A stretch of 44,588 nt of DNA from Gammaproteobacteria bacterium (GCA_020832055.1 JAFIFL010000005.1:1-44588); one strand, 5' to 3'; counted from the first letter of the stretch, positions 1-9,144 are shown. Numbers and translations are program-made. Notes: generated from the sequence alone by a model not told the origin.

Positions 1-55
1 TCGCGAAGGCGGTCGTACCGTCGGCGCCGGCGTCGTCGCCAAGATCATCGAGTAA
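1..55 (+). CDS. tuf: Elongation factor Tu, C-terminal end (partial)
   Basis: The window opens inside a gene. Codons from base 2 read REGGRTVGAGVVAKIIE and then TAA at 53-55. This is the conserved C-terminal beta-barrel end of EF-Tu (E. coli ends VGAGVVAKVLG). EF-Tu delivers aminoacyl-tRNA to the ribosome. Its position just before rpsJ matches the usual str-S10 junction. Only 17 codons are visible, so the identity rests on this short but highly conserved tail plus context. Confidence 0.9.
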   Translation, partial: REGGRTVGAGVVAKIIE

Positions 56-86
56 GACTTTTCGCGCTGCCCCCGGCAGAGAGTTG

Positions 87-115
87 TTGACTCCTGCCTG
101 GGTCATCATTAAGAT
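87..115 (+). promoter_or_regulatory. Candidate S10-operon promoter
   Basis: TTGACT at 87-92 (5 of 6 to the sigma-70 -35 consensus), exactly 17 bp of spacer, then TAAGAT at 110-115 (4 of 6, with the key T-A and final T kept). The start site would be near base 122. It sits between tuf and rpsJ, where an S10 promoter is expected. A bulged hairpin (GGCAG at 75-79 with CTGCC at 94-98) overlaps the -35. It has no T-tract, so it is a poor tuf terminator. Confidence 0.55.
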
Positions 116-121
116 TCCGCC

Positions 122-280
122 TCCTCTTCGGACGGCCCCCCAAAAGGACCACCGTTGGCCAGCGCCCCGGATTCGTTTCGACGAATGGTCAGGCGTGCGA
201 CGGTCACCCATCCGATGAGCACTGCCCGCAAGGGCCTGAGAGCGGGTGAATCCGCTACTAGAGTTTGGAGTTTCGGTCAG
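122..280 (+). promoter_or_regulatory. Structured 5' leader of the S10 operon
   Basis: About 159 nt separate the inferred transcription start from the rpsJ start codon. The sequence shows ATTCGT (171-176) and ACGAAT (181-186) closing a TTCG tetraloop, and GCCC (224-227) and GGGC (232-235) closing a GCAA (GNRA) tetraloop. An alternative 7-bp pairing is CGGATTC (168-174) with GAATCCG (248-254). In E. coli the S10 leader is the target of autoregulation by L4. A similar role here is inference from position and structure only. Confidence 0.4.
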
Positions 281-592
281 GTGCAGAACCAGCGCATTCG
301 CATTCGTCTGAAGGCATTCGATCATCGTCTGATCGATGTCTCCGCACAGGAAATCGTCGATACGGCGAAGCGTACCGGTGCGCAGGTGCGCGGGCCGATC
401 CCGCTGCCGACCCGGAAAGAGAAGTACACCGTCCTGACCTCGCCGCACGTCAACAAGGATGCGCGCGATCAGTACGAGATTCGTACGCACAAGCGGTTGA
501 TGGACATCGTCGAGCCGACCGACAAGACGGTCGATGCCCTGATGAAGCTCGATCTGGCTGCGGGCGTAGACGTACAAATCAGCCTCGGCTGA
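281..592 (+). CDS. rpsJ: 30S ribosomal protein S10
   Basis: S10 is a 30S head protein that also acts in transcription antitermination as NusE. Translation from GTG at 281 gives 103 residues beginning with [18 protein letters not shown], the length and N-terminus of E. coli S10. GGAG at 267-270 is a suitable ribosome binding site. The frame stays open upstream to an ATG at 155, but those 42 codons resemble no S10 sequence and lie in the leader, so the longer version is rejected. It is the first gene of the S10 operon and is separated from rplC by an unusually long spacer. Confidence 0.97.
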   Translation: MQNQRIRIRLKAFDHRLIDVSAQEIVDTAKRTGAQVRGPIPLPTRKEKYTVLTSPHVNKDARDQYEIRTHKRLMDIVEPTDKTVDALMKLDLAAGVDVQISLG

Positions 593-807
593 TGCAGGGC
601 TGAACTTTCCACGGCGGCCATGGCTGCCGTTGCCGCGCCGGGGTCCATCCGGGGGCGGCCAGCGCCGGATCGATGCCTGCGCTGCACTACAAGGCCGCAA
701 CAGGCGGCTGGCGATGGGAATAATTCAGACGCAGATCTTGCCCTGTGGGGGATCGGCGTCGCTGTTGTCGCGGCCTTAAGTTAAGGCTACGCACGAGGGC
801 AAGGTAA
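593..807 (+). promoter_or_regulatory. 215-nt structured spacer between rpsJ and rplC
   Basis: No gene is seen. Three structures are visible. First, a 7-bp hairpin with one G-U pair, 612-618 with 623-629. Second, CAGCGC (660-665) with GCGCTG (679-684). Third, a 13-bp long-range stem, 691-703 pairing with 762-767 and 771-777 around a 3-nt bulge. The right side of the third stem overlaps a palindrome, GCCTTAAGTTAAGGC at 773-787, just before the rplC ribosome binding site (GAGGG 795-799). The two structures exclude each other. AATAAT at 719-724 could be a -10 element but lacks a good -35. Confidence 0.5.
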
Positions 808-1458
808 ATGGCAATCGGAGTCGTAGGGCGCAAGACGGGCATGACCCGGATCTTCACGGCGGCGGGAGAGTCCATTCCCGTGACCGTGGTCGAGGTCGTG
901 GCCAATCGCGTCACCCAGGTCCGCACGAAAGATGCAGATGGCTACCGGGCGGTGCAGGTCACCACCGGCGAGCGCCGTCCGGGTCGGGTCTCCCGGCCGG
1001 CGGCCGGCCACTTCGGCAAGGCCGGAACGGAGCCCGGGCGCGGCCTCTGGGAGTTCCGTCTCGCAGAAGGTGAAGGTGAAGAGTTCGGCGCCGGCGACGT
1101 CCTGCCGCTGGATGCTTTCGAAGCGGGTCAGCACGTGGATGTGACCGCGACATCCAAGGGCAAGGGTTATGCCGGCGTCGTCAAGCGCTGGAATTTCCGC
1201 ACCCAGGATGCGACCCACGGCAACTCGCTGTCCCACCGTGCTCCGGGCTCCATTGGCCAGTGCCAGACCCCGGGCCGGGTATTCAAGGGCAAGAAGATGG
1301 CCGGCCACCTGGGCAACGTTCGGGTGACCACCCAGAACCTGGAGATTGTTCGCGTGGACGTGGAGCGCGGCTTGTTGCTCATCAAAGGTGCAGTACCGGG
1401 TCCCGCCGGCGGCGATGTCATCGTCCGTCCGGCAGTGAAGGTACGGGCGAGCGCCTGA
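808..1458 (+). CDS. rplC: 50S ribosomal protein L3
   Basis: L3 is an early-assembling 50S protein whose loop approaches the peptidyl transferase centre. The 216-residue product starts [16 protein letters not shown], the invariant L3 opening, and carries the central loop region with [21 protein letters not shown], including the glutamine methylated by PrmB in E. coli. Its length is close to the E. coli 209. GAGGG lies 8 nt before the ATG. It opens the contiguous rplC-rplD-rplW-rplB block after the long structured spacer. Confidence 0.97.
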   Translation: MAIGVVGRKTGMTRIFTAAGESIPVTVVEVVANRVTQVRTKDADGYRAVQVTTGERRPGRVSRPAAGHFGKAGTEPGRGLWEFRLAEGEGEEFGAGDVLPLDAFEAGQHVDVTATSKGKGYAGVVKRWNFRTQDATHGNSLSHRAPGSIGQCQTPGRVFKGKKMAGHLGNVRVTTQNLEIVRVDVERGLLLIKGAVPGPAGGDVIVRPAVKVRASA

Positions 1459-1483
1459 GGCCGAGGCAACAGAGGGAAGTGAG

Positions 1484-2101
1484 ATGAATCTGAGTATTGC
1501 GTTGCCAGGAACGGGTGCAGGCAAGGCGGTCGAAGTCTCCGAGGTGGCTTTCGGTCGCGAATTCAATGAGGCGCTGGTCCACCAGGTCGTCGTCGCCTAT
1601 ATGGCCGCTGGTCGCCAGGGCACTCGTGCGCAGAAGACCCGGGCCGATGTCCGTGGCGGTGGCCGCAAGCCATGGCGCCAGAAGGGAACCGGTCGGGCCC
1701 GGGCGGGCACCATTCGCAGCCCGATCTGGCGTGGAGGCGGCGTGACGTTTGCCGCGCGGCCGCAGGATCATTCCCAGAAGGTCAACCGCAAGATGTACCG
1801 CGGGGCCATGTGCTCGATCCTCTCCGAGCTGGTCCGTCAGGATCGCCTGGTGCTGGTGGAAGATTTCAATCTGGAGGCCCCCAAGACCAAGGCACTGGTG
1901 AGTCGTCTTCGGGAGCTGGCTCTGGATAGCGTCCTGATCGTGACCGACAGCGTGGACGAGAATCTCTACCTCGCCGCTCGCAATCTGAAGGACGTGGACG
2001 TGCGCGACGTGGTCGCGACCGATCCGGTCAGCCTGCTGAGCTTCGAGAAGGTGGTGATGACCGTGGGCGCGCTCAAGCAGTTCGAGGAGATGCTCGCATG
2101 A
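1484..2101 (+). CDS. rplD: 50S ribosomal protein L4
   Basis: L4 binds 23S rRNA and lines the exit tunnel; in E. coli it also represses its own S10 operon. The 205-residue product has the conserved extended loop [21 protein letters not shown] near residues 45-65 and [11 protein letters not shown] after it. The C-terminal domain ([10 protein letters not shown], then ALKQFEEM) is typical. The stop overlaps the rplW start by 4 nt (ATGA), implying translational coupling. Confidence 0.97.
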   Translation: MNLSIALPGTGAGKAVEVSEVAFGREFNEALVHQVVVAYMAAGRQGTRAQKTRADVRGGGRKPWRQKGTGRARAGTIRSPIWRGGGVTFAARPQDHSQKVNRKMYRGAMCSILSELVRQDRLVLVEDFNLEAPKTKALVSRLRELALDSVLIVTDSVDENLYLAARNLKDVDVRDVVATDPVSLLSFEKVVMTVGALKQFEEMLA

Positions 2102-2394
2102 ACGAGGAACGCCTCTACAAGGTGCTGCTCGCGCCCCACGTCTCGGAGAAGACGTCGCGGCTGGCCGATGGCAGCAACCACTATGGTTTCAAGGTACTGC
2201 CGGATGCGACCAAGCCCGAGATCAAGGCTGCGGTCGAACAGCTCTTCGACGTCAAGGTCGAGACCGTACGCACGCTGAATGTCCGCGGCAAGGTGAAGCG
2301 CACCCAGCGCGGCCTTTCCCGGCGCAAGAGCTGGAAGAAAGCCTATGTTCGTCTGGCCGATGGCCAGGAAATCGATTTCATGCCGGTCGAGTAA
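2098..2394 (+). CDS. rplW: 50S ribosomal protein L23
   Basis: L23 sits at the tunnel exit and docks trigger factor and SRP. The product has 98 residues against about 100 in E. coli. It begins [20 protein letters not shown], with the typical APHVSEK motif. Residues around 70-85 hold the basic loop ([21 protein letters not shown]) and the protein ends with a DFMPVE tail. The start is the ATG shared with the end of rplD, in an ATGA overlap. Confidence 0.96.
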   Translation: MNEERLYKVLLAPHVSEKTSRLADGSNHYGFKVLPDATKPEIKAAVEQLFDVKVETVRTLNVRGKVKRTQRGLSRRKSWKKAYVRLADGQEIDFMPVE

Positions 2395-2406
2395 CGGGAC
2401 AGTCAG

Positions 2407-3237
2407 ATGCCAGTCCAAAAAGCCAAACCCACATCGCCCGGCCGTCGCTTTGTCGTCAAGGTCGTGTCGCCCGAGCTCCACAAGGGTGATCCCTACCGGC
2501 CCCTGCTCGAAAAGCAGAGCAAGACCGGCGGGCGCAACAACGCGGGCCGCATCTCCACCCGTCACAAGGGCGGCGGTCACAAACAGCACTACCGCATCAT
2601 CGATTTCAAGCGCGACAAGGATGGCGTACCCGGTGTCGTCGAGCGGATCGAGTACGATCCGAACCGCACCGCGCACATCGCGCTGATCAAGTATGCCGAC
2701 GGCGAGCGCCGCTACATTCTCGCGCCCCGTGGCGCGGTGGCCGAGCAGCCGATCCATTCGGGGGTCGATGCGCCGATCAAGCCCGGCAATGCGCTGCCGC
2801 TGCGCAACATTCCGCTCGGCACGCAGATCCACAATGTGGAGCTCAAGCCAGGCAAGGGTGGCCAGATCGCACGCTCGGCCGGCGCTTCGGTGCAGCTGGT
2901 GGCGAAGGAAGGCACCTACGCCACCCTGCGCCTGCGCTCAGGCGAGATGCGCCGGGTGCTGGTCGAATGCCGTGCCACCATCGGTGAGGTAGGCAACAAC
3001 GAGCACAGCCTGCGCTCTCTGGGCAAGGCGGGTGCCAAGCGCTGGCGCGGTATCCGTCCGACGGTGCGCGGCGTGGTGATGAACCCGGTGGACCACCCCC
3101 ATGGTGGTGGTGAGGGCAAGACTTCCGGTGGCCGCCATCCGGTGTCGCCCTGGGGTACGCCCACCAAGGGCTACAAGACGCGCAGCAACAAGCGCACCGA
3201 CAAGATGATCGTGCGGCGTCGCCGTTCGCGTAAGTAA
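2407..3237 (+). CDS. rplB: 50S ribosomal protein L2
   Basis: L2 is a primary 23S rRNA-binding protein required for subunit association and peptidyl transferase assembly. The 276-residue product contains [22 protein letters not shown] in the N-terminal part and the hallmark [12 protein letters not shown] near residue 225, with the conserved histidine. It ends in the basic tail IVRRRRSRK. Its length matches the family (273 in E. coli). The start lies 12 nt after the rplW stop. Confidence 0.98.
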   Translation: MPVQKAKPTSPGRRFVVKVVSPELHKGDPYRPLLEKQSKTGGRNNAGRISTRHKGGGHKQHYRIIDFKRDKDGVPGVVERIEYDPNRTAHIALIKYADGERRYILAPRGAVAEQPIHSGVDAPIKPGNALPLRNIPLGTQIHNVELKPGKGGQIARSAGASVQLVAKEGTYATLRLRSGEMRRVLVECRATIGEVGNNEHSLRSLGKAGAKRWRGIRPTVRGVVMNPVDHPHGGGEGKTSGGRHPVSPWGTPTKGYKTRSNKRTDKMIVRRRRSRK

Positions 3238-3249
3238 CAGGAGGCCGAT

Positions 3250-3525
3250 GTGCCGCGTTCATTGCACAAGGGACCGTTCGTCGATCTCCACCTGGTGAAG
3301 AAGGTGGATACTGCCCGGGCGAGCAACGACAAGCGCCCGATCAAGACCTGGTCGCGCCGGTCGATGATTCTGCCCGATATGGTGGGTCTGACCATTGCCG
3401 TACACAACGGCAAGCAGCACATACCGGTTCTGATCAACGAAGAGATGGTGGGTCACAAACTGGGCGAATTCGCGGTGACCCGGAACTTCCGGGGCCACGT
3501 GGCCGACAAGAAGGCCCGGCGCTGA
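3250..3525 (+). CDS. rpsS: 30S ribosomal protein S19
   Basis: S19 is a head protein that pairs with S13 and contacts the A-site region. It has 91 residues against 92 in E. coli. It starts at GTG 3250 and reads as [18 protein letters not shown], the typical N-terminus. The preceding AGGAGG-like stretch (ACAGGAGGCC, near 3237-3246) is a strong ribosome binding site that fits this [19 protein letters not shown] is the conserved C-terminal segment. Confidence 0.96.
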   Translation: MPRSLHKGPFVDLHLVKKVDTARASNDKRPIKTWSRRSMILPDMVGLTIAVHNGKQHIPVLINEEMVGHKLGEFAVTRNFRGHVADKKARR

Positions 3526-3548
3526 GCCTGGCCCGCGAGGAAGCGAAG

Positions 3549-3881
3549 ATGGAAGTCCAAGCCATTGCCAGACGCATTCGGATGTCGCCGCAGAAAGTGC
3601 GACTCGTCGTGGATCAGATCCGCGGCAAGGACGTGGCCGCAGCGCTCGACATCCTGGCCTACAGCAACAAGGCCGCTGCCACACCGGTCCGCAAGGTGCT
3701 CGAGTCGGCGATTGCCAATGCCGAGCACAATGAGGGCGCAGATGTGGACGAGCTCAAGGTGTCACGGGTGTTTGTGGACGAAGGGATGATCTTGAAGCGG
3801 ATCAAGCCGCGGGCGAAAGGCCGGGCGGATCGCATCTTCAAGCGGACCTGCCACATCACCGTTGCGGTGTCGGACGCCTGA
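3549..3881 (+). CDS. rplV: 50S ribosomal protein L22
   Basis: L22 lines the exit tunnel with its beta-hairpin, a known site of macrolide-resistance changes. The product has exactly 110 residues, the E. coli length. [17 protein letters not shown] is the conserved N-terminal helix, and [22 protein letters not shown] is the tunnel hairpin and C-terminus. A 6-bp perfect hairpin, GCGCCA (3897-3902) with TGGCGC (3908-3913), lies in the 64-nt spacer before rpsC. Confidence 0.97.
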   Translation: MEVQAIARRIRMSPQKVRLVVDQIRGKDVAAALDILAYSNKAAATPVRKVLESAIANAEHNEGADVDELKVSRVFVDEGMILKRIKPRAKGRADRIFKRTCHITVAVSDA

Positions 3882-3945
3882 GTGAGCACACAGGCTGCGC
3901 CAGGTGCTGGCGCGGTGCTGAAGAGATAGCCGGGAGAAAGGCCAG

Positions 3946-4608
3946 ATGGGTCAGAAAGTCAATCCAGTCGGATTCAGGTTGGGGATCGTCAAGGATCACA
4001 CCTCGGTGTGGTACGCCGATCGCAAGGCCTACGCCGACAATCTGCTCAACGACATGCAGGTGCGCGATTTCCTGCGTAAGCGGCTGGCCAGTGCCTCCGT
4101 CAGTCGGATCGAGATCGAGCGCCCGGCGCAGACCGCGCGGCTGACGATCCATACGGCGCGCCCGGGCATCGTCATCGGCAAGAAAGGTGAGGACGTCGAG
4201 CGGCTTCGTGCCGAGGTGGCCAAGCTGATGGGTGTGCCGGTGCACATCAACATCGAAGAAATCCGCAAGCCGGAGCTCGACGCCTACCTGTCGGCAGTCA
4301 ATGTCGCCCAGCAGCTCGAGCGCCGGGTGCAGTTCCGCCGGGCCATGCGGCGGGTGCTTCAGAACGCGATGCGGCTGGGTGCCAAGGGCATCCGGATTCG
4401 GGTGGCGGGACGCTTGAACGGCGCGGACATTGCGCGGTCTGAGACCTACCGTGAAGGTCGGGTGCCGCTGCATACCCTGCGCGCGGATATCGACTATGCC
4501 ACCGCGGAAGCCCACACCACCTACGGCGTCATCGGCGTGAAGGTGTGGATATTCAAGGGTGAAGTGATTGGTTCGAAAGACGAGGCGCCGGCTGCTGCGG
4601 CCGGCTGA
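3946..4608 (+). CDS. rpsC: 30S ribosomal protein S3
   Basis: S3 forms part of the mRNA entry helicase site with S4 and S5. The 220-residue product begins [14 protein letters not shown], the canonical start. It has a type II KH domain with the GxxG loop ([14 protein letters not shown], around residues 70-85) and a C-terminal S3 domain with RMRRVLQ-like and [15 protein letters not shown] motifs. The C-terminus is slightly shorter than the 233 residues of E. coli and ends in an alanine-rich tail. Confidence 0.97.
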   Translation: MGQKVNPVGFRLGIVKDHTSVWYADRKAYADNLLNDMQVRDFLRKRLASASVSRIEIERPAQTARLTIHTARPGIVIGKKGEDVERLRAEVAKLMGVPVHINIEEIRKPELDAYLSAVNVAQQLERRVQFRRAMRRVLQNAMRLGAKGIRIRVAGRLNGADIARSETYREGRVPLHTLRADIDYATAEAHTTYGVIGVKVWIFKGEVIGSKDEAPAAAAG

Positions 4609-4648
4609 ACAGTAGCCTGGCCGCGCCCCCAGATCGAGGTTCATAGAA

Positions 4649-5062
4649 ATGCTACAGCCTAAGCGCACGAAGTTTCGCAAGCAGTTCAAGGGCCGCAACC
4701 GTGGCTTGGCGCTGCGCGGCAGTTCGGTCAGTTTCGGCGAGTTCGGCTTGAAGGCCGTCGCCCGCGGTCGCATGACTGCGCGGCAGATCGAGGCCGGTCG
4801 GCGCGCCATGACCCGCCACGTCAAGCGGGGCGGCAAGATCTGGATCCGGGTGTTCCCGGACAAGCCGATCACGCAGAAGCCCCTGGAAGTACGTCAGGGC
4901 AAGGGCAAGGGCAGCGTCGAGTACTGGGTCGCACAGATTCAGCCCGGTCGCGTGCTCTACGAGATGGAAGGTGTGAGTGAGGAGATTGCGCGCGAGGCCT
5001 TCAGGCTGGCGGCCTCCAAACTGCCCTTCGCGACCACTTTCGTGAAACGGACGGCGATGTGA
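4649..5062 (+). CDS. rplP: 50S ribosomal protein L16
   Basis: L16 organises the A-site and P-site tRNA elbow region of the 50S subunit. It has 137 residues (E. coli 136). The N-terminus [17 protein letters not shown] and the [15 protein letters not shown] block are diagnostic. [14 protein letters not shown] near residue 70 holds the arginine hydroxylated in E. coli L16. The stop TGA (5060-5062) overlaps the preferred rpmC ATG by one base. Confidence 0.97.
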   Translation: MLQPKRTKFRKQFKGRNRGLALRGSSVSFGEFGLKAVARGRMTARQIEAGRRAMTRHVKRGGKIWIRVFPDKPITQKPLEVRQGKGKGSVEYWVAQIQPGRVLYEMEGVSEEIAREAFRLAASKLPFATTFVKRTAM

Positions 5063-5259
5063 TGAAGGCGAGTGATCTGCGCGAGAAGAACGAGGCGGAC
5101 CTGCGCTCGGAGCTGAAAAGGCTCTTGAAGGAGCAGTTCAATCTGCGCATGCAGCAGGGCACCGGCCAGCTCGGCCAGAGCCATCTGCTGGGTGAGACAC
5201 GACGGGACATCGCGCGCGTGAAGAGCGTGCTGCGTGAGAAGCAGGTGACGGCACAGTGA
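5062..5259 (+). CDS. rpmC: 50S ribosomal protein L29
   Basis: L29 is a small two-helix protein at the tunnel exit, next to L23. From ATG 5062 the product is 65 residues starting [18 protein letters not shown], matching the MKA-ELREK opening of the family. An in-frame GTG at 5059 would add one methionine and make a 4-nt overlap with rplP; the ATG fits the family better. [12 protein letters not shown] and the VKSVLREK end are typical. Either start implies coupling to rplP. Confidence 0.95.
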   Translation: MKASDLREKNEADLRSELKRLLKEQFNLRMQQGTGQLGQSHLLGETRRDIARVKSVLREKQVTAQ

Positions 5260-5588
5260 GCAGCGAAGCAGCACAACAGGCGACGGGCGATCAGGTCATG
5301 AGCGAAGCGAATCAGGTGAAAGGCGAAGCGAAGCAGACCAACCCGCGCATCGTCACCGGTACCGTGGTCAGCAACAAGATGGACAAGACCATCGTGGTGC
5401 TGGTGGAGCGTCGGGTGCAGCATCCGCTTTATGGCAAGATCATTCGTCGCTCGAGCAAATTGCACGCACACGACGAAAACAACGAATGTGAGATCGGCGA
5501 CACCGTCACGGTGTCCGAAGTGGCGCCGATCTCCAAGACCAAGACCTGGCGGCTGGTGCGGATTGACGAGCGCCCGACGCGGGTTTGA
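5256..5588 (+). CDS. rpsQ: 30S ribosomal protein S17
   Basis: S17 is an early 16S rRNA-binding OB-fold protein. The core runs from about residue 32 (ARIVTG-like [19 protein letters not shown]) through [15 protein letters not shown] to the end. From GTG 5256, which overlaps the rpmC stop in GTGA, the protein is 110 residues, about 26 more than E. coli S17. The extra N-terminus is rich in Ser, Glu, Ala and Gln. An in-frame ATG at 5298 would give 96 residues. Neither start has a strong ribosome binding site, so the N-terminus is uncertain. Confidence 0.9.
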   Translation: MSSEAAQQATGDQVMSEANQVKGEAKQTNPRIVTGTVVSNKMDKTIVVLVERRVQHPLYGKIIRRSSKLHAHDENNECEIGDTVTVSEVAPISKTKTWRLVRIDERPTRV

Positions 5589-5646
5589 CGAGCGAGGCGA
5601 TATCCAGGCGGGCGCGATCAGCGGCTGCTGGATCTGGAGATAGGAA

Positions 5647-6015
5647 ATGATTCAGACACAGACCATATTGGATATCGCGGACAACAGCGGTGCGCGTCGA
5701 GTGATGTGCATCAAGGTCCTCGGAGGCTCCCATCGCCGCTATGCCGGCGTGGGTGACGTGATCAAGGTGACGGTGAAAGAGGCCGCGCCCCGGGGCCGGG
5801 TCAAGAAGGGCCAGGTGGTCAACGCAGTGGTGGTGCGCACACGTAAGGGCGTTCGTCGTCCTGACGGTTCCATCATCCGCTTCGATGACAATGCCGCGGT
5901 GTTGCTGAACAACCAGTTGCAGCCCATCGGTACCCGGATCTTCGGACCCGTCACGCGTGAGCTGCGCGGCGAGAACTTCATGCGCATCGTATCGCTCGCG
6001 CCTGAAGTGCTCTAA
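5647..6015 (+). CDS. rplN: 50S ribosomal protein L14
   Basis: L14 lies at the 30S-facing surface of the 50S subunit; it forms intersubunit bridges and is the docking site for RsfS, also encoded in this window. It has 122 residues. It starts [28 protein letters not shown], as in nearly all bacteria, and includes the [13 protein letters not shown] loop. TAGGAA directly precedes the ATG. The 58-nt gap after rpsQ contains ATCCAG (5602-5607) able to pair with CTGGAT (5628-5633). Confidence 0.97.
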   Translation: MIQTQTILDIADNSGARRVMCIKVLGGSHRRYAGVGDVIKVTVKEAAPRGRVKKGQVVNAVVVRTRKGVRRPDGSIIRFDDNAAVLLNNQLQPIGTRIFGPVTRELRGENFMRIVSLAPEVL

Positions 6016-6037
6016 AGGCGAGGCGGCGGAGGCAGAC

Positions 6038-6352
6038 ATGCGCAAGATCAAACGCAACGACGAAGTGGTCGTCATCACGGGCAAGGACAAGGGCAAGCGC
6101 GGCGACGTGCTGCGCGTGTTCGACAACGGCCGAGCGCTGGTGTCCGGGGTGAACATCATCAAGAAGCACACGCGACCCGACCCGAATCGCAACATCGCGG
6201 GCGGCATCGTGGAAAAGGAAGCTCCGATTCAGATCTCCAATCTGGCGATCTGGAATGCATCGGAAGGTCGCGCGGACCGGGTCGGATTCCGCGTCGATGA
6301 CGGCGAGAAGCAGCGCTTCTTCAAGTCGACCGGCAAGACCATCGACTCCTGA
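6038..6352 (+). CDS. rplX: 50S ribosomal protein L24
   Basis: L24 is an assembly-initiator protein of the 50S subunit. From ATG 6038 it has 104 residues, identical in length to E. coli. It begins [22 protein letters not shown], the KOW motif. The frame is open upstream to 5957 inside rplN, but the ATG at 6038, preceded by GGCGGAGG at 6022-6030, is the family start. It ends with the [17 protein letters not shown] tail. Confidence 0.96.
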   Translation: MRKIKRNDEVVVITGKDKGKRGDVLRVFDNGRALVSGVNIIKKHTRPDPNRNIAGGIVEKEAPIQISNLAIWNASEGRADRVGFRVDDGEKQRFFKSTGKTIDS

Positions 6353-6366
6353 CCGGACAGCACACC

Positions 6367-6918
6367 ATGACCAAGTTGTACGAACAGTATCGCAACGAAA
6401 TCGCGCCGGCTCTCAAGGAGCAGTTCGGCTATGCGAGTTCCATGCAGGTGCCGAAGCTCGAAAAGATCACGTTGAACATGGGTCTTGGCGATGCTGTCGG
6501 TGACAAGAAGATCATCGACGCTGCTGTGGGCGACATGGCGCTGATCACGGGCCAGCGGCCCGTGGTGACCGTTGCGCGCAAATCCATTGCCGGCTTCAAG
6601 ATCCGGGACGGCTGGCCGATCGGCTGCAAAGTGACGCTCAGACGAGCGCGGATGTACGAGTTCCTGGAGCGGTTGATCAACGTCGCGATCCCGCGCCAGC
6701 GCGACTTCCGGGGCTTGTCAGCCAAGGCCTTCGACGGTCGCGGCAATTATTCCATGGGTCTCACGGAGCAGATCGTGTTCCCCGAGATCGACTACGACAA
6801 GGTCGACAAGCTTCGCGGCATGGATATCAACATCACGACCACCGCGTTGACTGACGACGAAGGACGGGCGTTGCTGGCGGCGTTCAAGTTTCCGTTCAGA
6901 ACGACAGGAGCGGCGTAA
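6367..6918 (+). CDS. rplE: 50S ribosomal protein L5
   Basis: L5 binds 5S rRNA with L18 and L25 and contacts the P-site tRNA. The product is 183 residues (E. coli 179), with [19 protein letters not shown] near residue 30 and [20 protein letters not shown] near 130. The TAATG overlap of its stop with the rpsN start at 6918 implies coupled translation. Confidence 0.97.
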   Translation: MTKLYEQYRNEIAPALKEQFGYASSMQVPKLEKITLNMGLGDAVGDKKIIDAAVGDMALITGQRPVVTVARKSIAGFKIRDGWPIGCKVTLRRARMYEFLERLINVAIPRQRDFRGLSAKAFDGRGNYSMGLTEQIVFPEIDYDKVDKLRGMDINITTTALTDDEGRALLAAFKFPFRTTGAA

Positions 6919-7223
6919 TGGCCAAGAAGTCGATGCTCGAGCGCGAAGAGAAGCGCGCCAAGCTCGTAGCCCGGTTCGCAGTGAAGCGGGCGAAACTGAA
7001 GGCGATCATCAATGATCGCAGCGCGCCTGAAGAGGAGCGTTGGGAAGCGCAGGTTGCGCTGCAGAAGTTGCCGCGCGATTCGAGCCCCGTGCGCAAGCAG
7101 CGTCGTTGCCGGATCACCGGTCGCCCGCATGGGGTCTACCGCAAGTTCGGGCTCGCCCGTACCAAGCTCCGGGAAGCAGCCATGCGCGGCGATGTGCCGG
7201 GCCTGGTCATGTCGAGCTGGTGA
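6918..7223 (+). CDS. rpsN: 30S ribosomal protein S14, long zinc-free form
   Basis: S14 is a late-assembling 30S head protein. The 101-residue product is the long C-minus type: it lacks the CxxC pair of the zinc-binding short form and has [26 protein letters not shown] in the middle. [24 protein letters not shown] is the conserved C-terminal rRNA-binding end. The start overlaps the rplE stop by one base. L36 in this cluster is still the zinc-binding form. Confidence 0.96.
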   Translation: MAKKSMLEREEKRAKLVARFAVKRAKLKAIINDRSAPEEERWEAQVALQKLPRDSSPVRKQRRCRITGRPHGVYRKFGLARTKLREAAMRGDVPGLVMSSW

Positions 7224-7248
7224 TACTTGGTGATGGAGATCTGACCTG

Positions 7249-7641
7249 ATGAGCATGCAGGACCCCGTATCGGACATGCTGACCCGCATCCGCAACGCTC
7301 AGGCGCGGAACAAGCCGACCGTCAGCATGCCCGCTTCCAAGCTGAAGGCGGCCATTGCCGAGGTGCTGCAGCAGGAAGGTTATGTTGAGAGCTTCAATGT
7401 CGAAGGGGACACCAAGCCCCAGCTGACGCTGACGCTGAAGTATTTCGATGGGCGCCCGGTGATCGAAGAGATCAAGCGGGTGAGTCGCCCCGGCCTGCGG
7501 GTGTACCGCGACCAGACCGCTCTGCCGAGCGTTCGTGGTGGCTTGGGTGTGGCGATCGTGAGCACCAACAAGGGCCTCATGACGGACCGGGCTGCGCGTG
7601 CGGCTGGCGTCGGTGGCGAGGTGCTCTGCACCGTATTCTGA
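7249..7641 (+). CDS. rpsH: 30S ribosomal protein S8
   Basis: S8 binds helix 21 of 16S rRNA and in E. coli represses the spc operon. It has 130 residues, equal to E. coli. [18 protein letters not shown] is the canonical N-terminus, and the protein closes with [23 protein letters not shown]. It starts 25 nt after rpsN. Confidence 0.97.
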   Translation: MSMQDPVSDMLTRIRNAQARNKPTVSMPASKLKAAIAEVLQQEGYVESFNVEGDTKPQLTLTLKYFDGRPVIEEIKRVSRPGLRVYRDQTALPSVRGGLGVAIVSTNKGLMTDRAARAAGVGGEVLCTVF

Positions 7642-7658
7642 CGAGTCAGGTCGAAATC

Positions 7659-8192
7659 ATGTCGAGAATAGCGAAGGACCCCATCAAGCTGCCGGGTGGC
7701 GTTGAAGCCACCATTTCCGGTCAGGATGTCAGCGTGAAGGGTGTGAAGGGCCAGATGGCTGCCAGGATTCACGCTGCGGTCAAGATCGATCAGGTGGATG
7801 GCGAACTGCGGTTCGAGCCGGCTGGTGAAAGCGAGCATGGCTGGGCCCAGGCGGGTACCGCCCGTGCCGTGGTGCAGAATCTGGTGACGGGTGTGTCTCA
7901 GGGGTTCGAGCGTCGGCTTCAGCTCGTCGGCGTCGGTTACCGGGCAGCGGCACAGGGCCGCAGCCTCAACCTGGCGCTGGGCTTTTCGCACCCAGTGAAT
8001 TACGCGCTGCCGGATGGAATCGAGGTGGAAACCCCGACCCAGACCGAGATCATCGTGCGCGGCATCGACAAGCAGCTCGTCGGCCAGGTGTCCGCCGAGA
8101 TTCGGGCCTACCGCCCGCCGGAGCCTTACAAGGGCAAGGGCGTGCGCTACTCCGATGAGCAGGTGCGACGCAAGGAGTCGAAGAAGAAGTGA
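7659..8192 (+). CDS. rplF: 50S ribosomal protein L6
   Basis: L6 stabilises the sarcin-ricin loop base and the factor-binding site. The product has 177 residues, equal to E. coli. It starts [19 protein letters not shown] and has the two-lobed L6 fold, with [11 protein letters not shown] near residue 90 and [21 protein letters not shown] at the end. Just downstream a perfect GC-rich hairpin sits in the gap to rplR. Confidence 0.97.
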   Translation: MSRIAKDPIKLPGGVEATISGQDVSVKGVKGQMAARIHAAVKIDQVDGELRFEPAGESEHGWAQAGTARAVVQNLVTGVSQGFERRLQLVGVGYRAAAQGRSLNLALGFSHPVNYALPDGIEVETPTQTEIIVRGIDKQLVGQVSAEIRAYRPPEPYKGKGVRYSDEQVRRKESKKK

Positions 8193-8197
8193 TCCAG

Positions 8198-8215
8198 CCG
8201 CGGCCACGGCCGCGG
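8198..8215 (+). repeat. Perfect GC-rich inverted repeat between rplF and rplR
   Basis: CCGCGGCC at 8198-8205 and GGCCGCGG at 8208-8215 are perfect complements separated by AC. In RNA this would be about a 7-bp stem with a 4-nt loop, 6 nt after the rplF stop and 32 nt before the rplR start. No T-tract follows, so it is not a classical terminator. Confidence 0.6.
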
Positions 8216-8247
8216 TGTCGAACAACGCTTTCGTCAGGTGCATGAAG

Positions 8248-8604
8248 ATGAATCCGAACGCAAAAAAGTTGGCCCGCCTGCGTCGCGCTCGTCGCGCCCG
8301 GGCCCACATGCGCCGTCTTGGAGCCGTCAGGCTCTGCGTCCATCGGACGCCGCGGCACATGTACGCCCAGGTGATTTCGCCGAACGGAGCCGAAGTGCTC
8401 GCGACGGCGTCGACCCTGGATTCCGATCTGCGTGCAGCGCCCACCGGTAACGCCGCAGCCGCGGCTCGTGTGGGGGCGCTGATCGCTGAGCGCGCCAAGC
8501 AGGCAGGTATCACCCGGGTTGCCTTTGACCGGTCCGGATATCGTTATCACGGCCGGGTCAAGGCCCTGGCAGACGCGGCCCGCGAGGCCGGTCTCGAATT
8601 CTGA
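8248..8604 (+). CDS. rplR: 50S ribosomal protein L18
   Basis: L18 binds 5S rRNA with L5. ATG 8248 gives 118 residues (E. coli 117) and has AGGTG at 8236-8240 with 7-nt spacing. An ATG two codons upstream (8242) is too close to that site. The frame is open much further upstream inside rplF, but that is not L18. [17 protein letters not shown] and [26 protein letters not shown] are the family hallmarks. Confidence 0.95.
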   Translation: MNPNAKKLARLRRARRARAHMRRLGAVRLCVHRTPRHMYAQVISPNGAEVLATASTLDSDLRAAPTGNAAAAARVGALIAERAKQAGITRVAFDRSGYRYHGRVKALADAAREAGLEF

Positions 8605-8614
8605 GGAAGACGGC

Positions 8615-9118
8615 ATGGCTTATACCGAAGAAGTCCGCGAAGAAGGCCTGGTCGAGAAACTGGTCCAGATCAATCGCGTATCCAAGGTCGTAAAGGGAGG
8701 CCGGATCTTTGGCTTCACTGCACTGGCAGTGGTAGGCGATGGTGCCGGGCGCGTGGGCTATGGTCGTGGCAAGGCCCGTGAGGTGCCCATCGCGATTCAG
8801 AAGGCCATGGAAGCCGCCCGTCGCAACATGATCGACGTAGAGCTGAATGAAGGCACCATCTGGTATGCGACCAGTGCCAACCACGGTGCGTCCAAGGTGT
8901 ACATGCAGCCGGCCTCAGAAGGTACCGGCGTCATTGCCGGGGGCACCATGAGGGCGCTGCTCGAGGCGGCCGGGATCCACAACGTGCTGGCCAAGTGCTA
9001 CGGATCCACCAATCCCGTGAACGTGGTGCAGGCCACCTTCAAGGCGCTGCAGCGGGCCAGTTCGCCGAGCCAGGTGGCGGCGAAGCGCGGCAAAGCGGTC
9101 GAAGAGCTCGCAAGCTGA
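8615..9118 (+). CDS. rpsE: 30S ribosomal protein S5
   Basis: S5 acts in mRNA unwinding and decoding accuracy. From ATG 8615 the product has 167 residues, the E. coli length, with the double-stranded RNA-binding-like domain containing [41 protein letters not shown] and the C-terminal [10 protein letters not shown] are typical. The in-frame extension to 8519 lies within rplR and is rejected. GAGGAAG at 8602-8609 is the likely ribosome binding site. Confidence 0.97.
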   Translation: MAYTEEVREEGLVEKLVQINRVSKVVKGGRIFGFTALAVVGDGAGRVGYGRGKAREVPIAIQKAMEAARRNMIDVELNEGTIWYATSANHGASKVYMQPASEGTGVIAGGTMRALLEAAGIHNVLAKCYGSTNPVNVVQATFKALQRASSPSQVAAKRGKAVEELAS

Positions 9119-9144
9119 CCCGGTCACCGCAAGGAATAGTCGAG

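Noticed and set aside
75-98. Hairpin after tuf as its terminator
   Set aside because: The stem has a bulge, no T-run follows and it overlaps the candidate S10 -35 box.
155-280. In-frame N-terminal extension of rpsJ
   Set aside because: The open frame continues 42 codons upstream, but the encoded residues are unlike S10, the GTG at 281 gives the exact family length, and the region is better explained as a structured leader.
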